Source: an uncultured Clostridia bacterium (GTDB lineage Bacteria; Bacillota; Clostridia; Oscillospirales; Ruminococcaceae). From it: a stretch of DNA of 7,987 nucleotides. Under the pieces are notes generated by a model. That model was not told where the DNA came from and made no database searches. It was given only the letters and a program-made list of their open reading frames with translations. The translations under genes and the position numbers were made by a program. Positions within the stretch are counted from its first letter, which is position 1; every line of letters starts with the position of its first letter. Shown here piece by piece: positions 1 through 5,258 of this stretch. The stretch covers positions 1 through 7,987 of the forward strand of contig CAMHBE010000073.1 in the NCBI GenBank assembly GCA_946183095.1, written 5' to 3'.

Positions 1-1871
1 GTAACGAACTTGTTGAGAGGCTTGGTGAGATAATCGTCGATGCCGAGTTCGTTTATTTTTTCCAGTGTTTCGCTGCTCTTGTCGGCAGTCATGATGACTA
101 CCGGCATCGTGTATTTCTCCCGTATCAGCCGGTAAAGCTCAAAACCGTCTATGTCCGGCATTTTCAGATCGAGCATTATCATATCTATGTCGTTGTTTGC
201 AAGTTCCGACATTGCTTCGTCCCTGTTCAATGCACTTAATATGTGGACTGTGGGGATATCACGGAATATGCGTCCCACCATTTTGATGTTCATGATCTCG
301 TCGTCAACGACAAGTATATTCTTATCTTCGCTTTCTCTCTGACACATTTTGTACTCCTTATCCTCGTCTATCATTTGCAGCATCAGATCCGCGATCTCCG
401 GGTCGAACTGCCTGCCCTTTCCTTTTTCGATCTCCTGTCTTACCGTCTCCTGCGGCAGCGCGTTTCTGTAGCTTCGGTTGCTTGCCATAGCGTCATAAGC
501 GTCCGCCACGCCTATTATCCTCGCTATCTCCGGTATATTCTTCCCCTTTAGCCCGCTCGGGTAGCCCGTGCCGTCGTAACGCTCGTGGTGGAACTTCGCG
601 CCGTAGCCTATCCGCTCGTCGCTGCTTATGTCCCGCAGGATATGATAGCCGCTCACCGGGTGTATGCGTATCTGGTCAAATTCCTCGTCCGTGAGCCTTC
701 CGGGTTTGTTTATGACGGATTCGGGGACCCGTATCTTTCCCACGTCATGAAGCAGTCCGGCACGGTAGATGATCTCCTGTTCCTCCCCCGACTTGCCCAT
801 TCTCCGGGCAAGCATCAGCGAATACTCGGCGACTCTCTGCGAATGTCCGCGTGTGTATCTGTCCTTTGCATCTATCGCGTATGACAGCGAACGAATGATA
901 TTCATATTCATCTGCCGCAGCTGCTCCATACTATCCTGTTCGTTCTTCTCCGCTTTGTGTATTTTCCTGATCGTGACGATACAGAATACAACTATCGCAA
1001 GATATATCGCAACGGCTATCAGAATGCCTATCAATATCTGTAAACGCAGATTTGCGAACAGCAGTTCATTATTCGCAACGACCACTACATACCAGTTCTT
1101 CACGATGCGTTCGTAGAACGCGGTGCAGAGGTCGTTTCCTATCATAAGCTCGGTCTCACCCGTATCACCGCCGTGTATCACTGCCAGAAGATCGTTCCAC
1201 TCCGGGTCGTCGGAATAGTTCTTTCCAATTTCATTCCGGTCGTAATGCGCGACCACAAGACCATTGCTGTCAACGATAAATCCGTAGCCCTTGTCGCCCA
1301 TAGTCATGCTCTCGGTTATATTCTGCACCTCGTTCAGTATGACATCGAGCGAGATAACGCTTTTTCCGTCGGAGAGCATCTGAATGAACGAAATGACTAT
1401 CTCTCCGGTCTGAGCGTCAACATAAGGAGCGGAGACGACCATTTCTCCGTCTGCCGCAAGAGCTTCTTTGTACCAGCTCCGCTCTGTGGGGATATAGTCC
1501 TCCGGCGGCACCCATCCTGCACCGTCCAGATACTCACCGTTTATGTACCCGTACAAGCCTGTGAAATTGGGGTCGAACTGCTTTTGCATACGCGTTGTTG
1601 CGTCTTTCAGATATGCAAGTGTATCCTCGCTGCCATGCTCCATCATGTGCTCGACCGTTTCCGCCGCAAACCACAGGACGTTGCTGCCGCGGTTCAGATA
1701 GCTCTCGACCATTGCCGCCTGACTTCTCATATTGCTCAGTCCGAGCTCTTTTACGTCAGTCGCGCCGATATTGTAAAATGAGCTGAATACTATTGCGAGC
1801 AGAAATGCCAGCAGCAGGAAGATCAGTATGATAGTGGTGAGAAATTGCTTTGTGGTCGAACTTTTTATCAT
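1..1871 (-). CDS. Membrane Cache sensor with HD-GYP c-di-GMP phosphodiesterase and C-terminal receiver domain (3' end cut by window)
   Basis: This is one continuous frame of 623 codons read from the minus strand, still open at base 1. Hydrophobic segments at about residues 9-31 and 276-300 flank an extracellular dCache-like region (RSWYKEAL near 131, YGFIVDSNG near 196). No clear HAMP follows. The HD-GYP domain (about 325-495) has every expected metal-ligand position: H343, H375-D376 in HDVGK, H404, H428-H429, D457. It also carries the HHERYDGTGYP signature at 428-438, so c-di-GMP hydrolysis to pGpG/GMP is the likely activity. A receiver domain starts at about 516, with acidic pair D523-D524, phosphoacceptor D568, T595 and K617, so only its last helix is missing. 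The start ATG has GAGG 8 nt upstream and a consensus promoter about 50 bp upstream. Having the receiver after HD-GYP reverses the common RpfG-like order. Family assignment is firm; the ligand and the partner kinase are unknown. Confidence 0.93.
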   Translation of the reverse strand, partial: MIKSSTTKQFLTTIILIFLLLAFLLAIVFSSFYNIGATDVKELGLSNMRSQAAMVESYLNRGSNVLWFAAETVEHMMEHGSEDTLAYLKDATTRMQKQFDPNFTGLYGYINGEYLDGAGWVPPEDYIPTERSWYKEALAADGEMVVSAPYVDAQTGEIVISFIQMLSDGKSVISLDVILNEVQNITESMTMGDKGYGFIVDSNGLVVAHYDRNEIGKNYSDDPEWNDLLAVIHGGDTGETELMIGNDLCTAFYERIVKNWYVVVVANNELLFANLRLQILIGILIAVAIYLAIVVFCIVTIRKIHKAEKNEQDSMEQLRQMNMNIIRSLSYAIDAKDRYTRGHSQRVAEYSLMLARRMGKSGEEQEIIYRAGLLHDVGKIRVPESVINKPGRLTDEEFDQIRIHPVSGYHILRDISSDERIGYGAKFHHERYDGTGYPSGLKGKNIPEIARIIGVADAYDAMASNRSYRNALPQETVRQEIEKGKGRQFDPEIADLMLQMIDEDKEYKMCQRESEDKNILVVDDEIMNIKMVGRIFRDIPTVHILSALNRDEAMSELANNDIDMIMLDLKMPDIDGFELYRLIREKYTMPVVIMTADKSSETLEKINELGIDDYLTKPLNKFV

Positions 1872-1918
1872 GGCCTGAACCTCATTCACGGCATATCATT
1901 AATATTACTTACCTTTTT

Positions 1919-1947
1919 ATTATAAACCTTTATTGAAAATTTGTCAA
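1919..1947 (-). promoter_or_regulatory. Sigma-A type promoter for the HD-GYP gene
   Basis: On the minus strand there is a perfect TTGACA (bases 1947-1942), a 17-bp spacer and a perfect TATAAT (1924-1919). Transcription would begin near 1912, giving a leader of about 41 nt. This promoter fits the vegetative consensus exactly, so the gene is probably strongly transcribed unless repressed. Confidence 0.85.
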
Positions 1948-1961
1948 TGATTTTTTCGTGA

Positions 1962-1975
1962 ATGACAGCTGTGAT
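1962..1975. promoter_or_regulatory. Imperfect palindrome between the divergent promoters (candidate operator)
   Basis: The 14-bp sequence ATGACAGCTGTGAT is symmetric around CAGCTG, with a single mismatched pair. It lies just upstream of both -35 boxes, 15 bp from the HD-GYP promoter. The position suits a regulator binding site serving both genes, but there is no direct evidence of binding and the match could be chance. Confidence 0.3.
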
Positions 1976-1989
1976 CCGTGACCCTTGAA

Positions 1990-2008
1990 AAGCAACAGCG
2001 AGTTGCTT
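1990..2008. promoter_or_regulatory. 7-bp inverted repeat overlapping the -35 box of the regulator gene (candidate operator)
   Basis: AAGCAAC (1990-1996) and GTTGCTT (2002-2008) form a perfect 7-bp inverted repeat separated by 5 nt. The right arm runs into the TTGACT -35 box at 2007-2012. Size and symmetry suit a dimeric Cro/CI-type helix-turn-helix repressor, so autorepression by the downstream regulator is a reasonable inference. Confidence 0.45.
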
Positions 2009-2035
2009 GACTTCCGGGATGTATCATAGTATAAT
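2007..2035 (+). promoter_or_regulatory. Sigma-A type promoter for the HTH/zinc-ribbon regulator
   Basis: TTGACT (2007-2012), a 17-bp spacer and TATAAT (2030-2035). Initiation would fall near 2042, which places the ribosome binding site AGGGAGG (2043-2049) at the very 5' end of the transcript and leaves a leader of only about 17 nt before the ATG. Confidence 0.85.
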
Positions 2036-2058
2036 AAAGTGCAGGGAGGGATCGCAAA

Positions 2059-2823
2059 ATGGAAACCGGATCAATACTTCATGAACTTCGCACAAAAGCA
2101 GGCTTATCGCAGGAAGCGCTTGCGGAGAAATTATTTGTTACACGGCAGGCGGTATCGCGCTGGGAGAACGGTGATACCGTACCGAATACCGAGACGCTGA
2201 AAATGCTTTCAAAGCTGTTTGATGTCTCTATCAACACGCTTCTGGGTTCACCCCGCGAACTTATCTGTCAGTGCTGCGGTATGCCGCTTGATGACGCGCT
2301 TATCAGTCACGAGAAGGACGGTTCTCTGAACGAAGATTACTGCAAATGGTGTTATGCGGACGGAGAGTATATGTACAGCAATATGGACGATCTGATAGAG
2401 GTGTGCGTTAAAAATATGACCGATGAGAACCATACGGAAGCCGAGGTACGGTCATATCTTCAGGCAACGCTGCCCGGACTGGATTACTGGAAACGTTATG
2501 AGGAATTGAGTGACGGAGGACAGTTTGAAAGATTCAAGAGACAGCTTACGGATGAGATCAATGCCCTGAACATTGAGGGATTGCCGAAAGTGGAAAAACT
2601 CAACGCGCTTGTGGGGAGATATGTAAACCTTGAATACAGACTGCCAAATGGCAGCAAGGTAAAGTTTCTCGATGACAGCACTACATATCTCGGAAACCGG
2701 CTTGAAAGTGAGTTTGGCGGTCCAAGATGCTTCGGCGTGATAGGAAATATGGATTTCATTCTGATATGCACCTATGAACAGGACGGCATCGACCCCGAAC
2801 TGGTCATGTACAAAAAACGCTGA
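2059..2823 (+). CDS. XRE-family HTH regulator with zinc ribbon and C-terminal domain
   Basis: The 254-residue protein begins with a Cro/CI-type helix-turn-helix (about residues 4-60), including SQEALAEKL and the recognition-helix region VTRQAVSRWENG. A short zinc-ribbon follows (about 68-145) with cysteines C70, C72, C73, C95 and C98 (CQCCGMPL and YCKWCYADG). This resembles the putative zinc-ribbon family often attached to HTH modules in Firmicutes; four of the five cysteines could bind a metal. The C-terminal part (about 160-254) contains GLPKVEKLNALVGRY and ends in MYKKR. I recognise it only as a recurring companion of this zinc ribbon, of unknown function. The start is set by AGGGAGG with 9 nt spacing. 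It is monocistronic: own promoter, terminator close behind, divergent from the HD-GYP gene. A transcription factor role is likely; ligand and targets are unknown. Confidence 0.88.
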   Translation: METGSILHELRTKAGLSQEALAEKLFVTRQAVSRWENGDTVPNTETLKMLSKLFDVSINTLLGSPRELICQCCGMPLDDALISHEKDGSLNEDYCKWCYADGEYMYSNMDDLIEVCVKNMTDENHTEAEVRSYLQATLPGLDYWKRYEELSDGGQFERFKRQLTDEINALNIEGLPKVEKLNALVGRYVNLEYRLPNGSKVKFLDDSTTYLGNRLESEFGGPRCFGVIGNMDFILICTYEQDGIDPELVMYKKR

Positions 2824-2845
2824 AATTATAAAGATGGGAAAGAAC

Positions 2846-2880
2846 AACCCTCAGAGCCGAAAGACACTGAGGGTTATTTT
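2846..2880 (+). terminator. Rho-independent terminator after the HTH regulator
   Basis: A perfect 9-bp stem AACCCTCAG (2846-2854) / CTGAGGGTT (2867-2875) with a 12-nt loop, followed by ATTTT, lies 22 bases after the stop codon. The U tract is short. The same stem read on the minus strand is followed by only a weak T-rich run, so use by the convergent phosphatase gene is possible but less sure. Confidence 0.75.
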
Positions 2881-2881
2881 C

Positions 2882-3012
2882 AGATCATATATCTGATCTT
2901 TCACGAGTGCATTGTAACACGGTTCCTGCACGAAATGGCCGTTCCGGAAACGACCGTTTACGAAGCCGGTATGAACGGCGGAAGGTATCGTGAGCTGCCG
3001 ACACGTTTACGG
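2882..3012. other. Convergent intergenic tail with small inverted repeats
   Basis: This stretch separates the ends of two convergent genes. It holds AGATCA (2882-2887) / TGATCT (2894-2899) with a 6-nt loop, and GCCG (2965-2968) / CGGC (2976-2979). It also holds an imperfect 11-bp inverted pair (2952-2962 with 3004-3014, 9 of 11 positions pairing) that would form a long hairpin just after the phosphatase stop codon. No convincing gene was seen. It may serve as the 3' end of the phosphatase transcript. Confidence 0.3.
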
Positions 3013-4827
3013 TCACATTTGTTTGCGGTAACTGATACGCATCATCGTCACATCATCAAAAAGATCGGCGGTATCATCGAATTCATTTATTTTGTCACCG
3101 AGTGTTATCAGCATCTCACTTGGCGAGAAATCCGAAAACTCGTTGAGAAGAGACAGCATCCGGTCGGTGCCGAGACGCTTTCCCTGCGGGTTCTTGGCTT
3201 CGGGAAGCCCGTCTGTGTAGAGAAACAGATCATCACCTTGTCTCAGACGGATCGTATCGTCGGTAAACGTCATATCATCCATGACGGAAAGGGGAGGGCA
3301 GTTGTCAGCGCGCATAAGCTCGTATTTTCCATCGGAACGTTTCAGAGCGGGGTACTCATGACCGGCGTTTGCAAAAATAAGTTCGCCTGTTGAGATAGTA
3401 AGGATACCGAGCCAGACGGTCACGAACAGACCTGCCGAATTGTTTTCGCACAGCTGCTTGTTTACATCTTCAAGTATTTTGGAAGGCGCAAGACCCGGTT
3501 CGGTGCTGTTTCGTATGAGTATCTTCGATATCGTCATAAAAAGTGCGGCAGGTATCCCTTTTCCCGAAACATCCGCGATCACAAGAGCGAGATGATCCTC
3601 ATCGACCGTAAAGAAGTCGTAGAAGTCCCCGCCGACTTCTTTTGCGGGCGTCATAGTTGCATATATGTCATAATCCTCGCTTTTCGGAAAGTTTGTCGGC
3701 ATCATATCAGACTGTATGTTTGTCGCAACTTTCAGTTCCGTGCCGATGCGTTCCTGTTCGGCTGTCATAGACTGTGTGTGTCTGATATGACTGTCAAGAT
3801 CCCGTATCATACTTGCGATCTGCATTGACAATAATGATATCTCGTCTTTGCCGATAATGCGGGACTCCATTTTCCCGGCGACATCGGGGTCTTTTTCTTT
3901 TGCGTACTCCAGAACATTTGATTCAAGCTCGGTAATGCGGGAAATATACCTGTGATGTATGACGACGAGCATCAGGATCATACATATTATGAGAGTTACG
4001 GCTGTGGCTGCCATTTGCAGAAGAACATTCTTTATTATATTGCTGTTGACATTATCGACTTCGATCTCAGTGCCGATAAGACCGAGCTTTTCTCCGTTTA
4101 TTATCAGGGGCGTGTAATATGCAAATGTGTGACCCCACTCGTTGTCCCAGAGCTGAAATTCATCGGGCTTCTGACCGGAGTACCATGCTTCCCACATGAT
4201 CGGGTATTCGGCGGGATCGTCATAATACTCATCACCGAGATAAAGATATCCGGACGGTGTTTTATCGGTATCTTTTTTTCTGTCTCTCTTGCTTCCGTCG
4301 GTATTTTTTTCGGAACGTTCACCGTCTATCATATATACCATGATATGTTCTTTTTCTTTTGGAACAAGGTAGTATGTATATGCAAGGTCAAAATCCTTGC
4401 ACGCCTTTTCAAATGTGAGTATCCAATATACGTGATAATATCTGAAAAAGGTCTTCTGAGTTATTTCGTCCAGTTCATTGATCTTAAGGTCTTTTCCGAG
4501 AGTCTTGCCCGGGAAATTATCGTGTATCAGTTTATGGTAAGCGGTATATGCCTCAAAATATTCGTTCACGTCATAAGGTATATCGTTCTCGGCAAAATGC
4601 TCCATGTAATAGCCCTGATATGCGATAAACAGTTCTTTATCTGCCGACATAAGGTCTGACAGATACTGTCCTATCCGGCGGATGCTCTGAACGCATTGTT
4701 CTTCATACGCTCTTGTCTGATTTCTGTATGTTGCGTAGCTGCTTACCGCAAGGGTCAGAACAGTGAAAATAATAAAAACAGATGCAAATTTGAATAAAAG
4801 CCCTTCGCTTTTATCTCTCTTTTCCAT
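3013..4827 (-). CDS. Membrane sensor with HAMP and SpoIIE/RsbU-type PP2C serine phosphatase domain
   Basis: The 604-residue protein has a transmembrane segment (about 13-33), an extracellular region (about 34-268) and a second segment (about 269-290). A HAMP-like linker follows (about 291-345, with KDEISLL), then a coiled-coil and a SpoIIE-type PP2C domain (about 365-602). The manganese-binding acidic residues are present: D401 and D404 in VGGDFYD, D419 in IADVSGKG, D539 in YTDG, and D591-D592 in DDVT; NAGHEYP is at 487-493. Enzymes of this family remove phosphate from Ser/Thr on STAS anti-anti-sigma factors in partner-switching circuits. The sensor region is not a family I recognise; it has a Lys/Asp-rich insert at about 171-190. 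The start is supported by GGGAGG 7 nt upstream. No STAS protein is adjacent; the divergent neighbour carries an RsbW-like domain. Activity is likely; signal and substrate are unknown. Confidence 0.93.
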   Translation of the reverse strand: MEKRDKSEGLLFKFASVFIIFTVLTLAVSSYATYRNQTRAYEEQCVQSIRRIGQYLSDLMSADKELFIAYQGYYMEHFAENDIPYDVNEYFEAYTAYHKLIHDNFPGKTLGKDLKINELDEITQKTFFRYYHVYWILTFEKACKDFDLAYTYYLVPKEKEHIMVYMIDGERSEKNTDGSKRDRKKDTDKTPSGYLYLGDEYYDDPAEYPIMWEAWYSGQKPDEFQLWDNEWGHTFAYYTPLIINGEKLGLIGTEIEVDNVNSNIIKNVLLQMAATAVTLIICMILMLVVIHHRYISRITELESNVLEYAKEKDPDVAGKMESRIIGKDEISLLSMQIASMIRDLDSHIRHTQSMTAEQERIGTELKVATNIQSDMMPTNFPKSEDYDIYATMTPAKEVGGDFYDFFTVDEDHLALVIADVSGKGIPAALFMTISKILIRNSTEPGLAPSKILEDVNKQLCENNSAGLFVTVWLGILTISTGELIFANAGHEYPALKRSDGKYELMRADNCPPLSVMDDMTFTDDTIRLRQGDDLFLYTDGLPEAKNPQGKRLGTDRMLSLLNEFSDFSPSEMLITLGDKINEFDDTADLFDDVTMMRISYRKQM

Positions 4828-4980
4828 ACTTTTTCCTCCCGAACAAAAAAATATAGCAAAGTCCGACCATGAATGACCGCCGAAGGGCTGACAACAGATC
4901 GCGCCGACCCGTCTGAACGGCAGCAGGTCCTCGGAGAAGCTGTTCGTTTTTTACGCAGACCATGAACAACAATTGCCTTT
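4828..4980 (-). promoter_or_regulatory. Long 5' leader of the phosphatase gene
   Basis: From the inferred start near 4980 to the ATG at 4827 is about 150 nt, far longer than the 17-41 nt leaders of the other genes here. It can form a 4-bp CAGC/GCTG stem extended by GAA/TTC across a 3-nt bulge, and a GCCG/CGGC stem. The 9-mer TTCATGGTC occurs twice on this strand (4966-4958 and 4873-4865). It does not match a riboswitch consensus I know, including c-di-GMP types, so a regulatory role is only a possibility. Confidence 0.35.
4835..4840 (-). promoter_or_regulatory. Ribosome binding site of the phosphatase gene
   Basis: GGGAGG on the minus strand, 7 nt before the ATG at 4827. It settles the start codon of the phosphatase. 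Confidence 0.8.
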
Positions 4981-4986
4981 ATATCA

Positions 4987-5015
4987 ATTATAGCATATTA
5001 TTATATCAAAATCAA
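4987..5015 (-). promoter_or_regulatory. Sigma-A type promoter for the phosphatase gene
   Basis: On the minus strand there is TTGATT (5015-5010), a 17-bp spacer and a perfect TATAAT (4992-4987). The area is rich in TATAAT-like strings, so the exact -10 box is less certain than at the other promoters. Initiation near 4980 would give a leader of about 150 nt. Confidence 0.7.
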
Positions 5016-5147
5016 GCGTTTGGATATATTTTGTCGGATAAGAAAGAAATGCCGGTACTGACGGGCTATGAAAAAATTACGGAAATATCGGCTTGCGCGA
5101 TCTGCGGCGGTCACGTTTTTTTATAAGCACATCTTTTATACATCGGG

Positions 5148-5164
5148 TTCGGCGGTGCGCCGAA
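5148..5164. repeat. GC-rich 7-bp hairpin upstream of the transporter promoter
   Basis: TTCGGCG (5148-5154) and CGCCGAA (5158-5164) form a perfect stem with a 3-nt loop. No T-run follows on either strand, so it is not a standard terminator. It lies about 35 bp upstream of the transporter -35 box, outside the predicted transcript, and could be a protein-binding palindrome. Confidence 0.4.
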
Positions 5165-5199
5165 GTGATATTATATATACGGCGGTGAACATCAGACAG

Positions 5200-5228
5200 T
5201 TGACAAACGGGTTTTGATATGATATAAT
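5200..5228 (+). promoter_or_regulatory. Consensus promoter of the transporter operon
   Basis: A perfect TTGACA (5200-5205), 17-bp spacer and TATAAT (5223-5228), with an extended -10 TGA at 5220-5222. Initiation near 5235 gives a leader of about 24 nt with AAAGGA (5244-5249) 9 nt before the ATG. It should drive the transporter, the phosphatase and the partial downstream gene together. Confidence 0.88.
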
Positions 5229-5258
5229 ACCATAGATAAACAGAAAGGAACATCGAAA

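Larger units (their letters stand above)
4828..5258. other. 431-bp divergent intergenic region
   Basis: The region separates the phosphatase gene (left, minus) from the transporter operon (right, plus). It holds two strong promoters, the long phosphatase leader (4828 to about 4980) and a GC-rich hairpin at 5148-5164. Between 5016 and 5147 I see no supported gene or RNA. The A/T-rich core lies around 4980-5035. Confidence 0.7.

Noticed and set aside
1173..1781. A 202-codon plus-strand frame opposite the Cache region of the HD-GYP gene.
   Set aside because: It is a shadow frame. The minus-strand reading has clear Cache and HD-GYP motifs throughout.
3952..4659. A 235-codon plus-strand frame opposite the phosphatase sensor region.
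   Set aside because: It is the antisense shadow of the phosphatase gene, with low-complexity composition and no ribosome site or family motif.
4865..4966. The repeated 9-mer GACCATGAA as a possible CRISPR or iteron.
   Set aside because: There are only two copies, 93 bp apart and without regular spacing.
4828..4980. A known c-di-GMP riboswitch (GEMM type) before the phosphatase, suggested by the nearby HD-GYP gene.
   Set aside because: The conserved GEMM core elements are not visible, so only an unassigned leader is reported.
5049..5126. A 25-codon plus-strand frame with a CAICGGH motif in the divergent intergenic region.
   Set aside because: It has only a weak A/G-rich stretch as ribosome site and no convincing promoter. 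The CxxC could be chance at this length.
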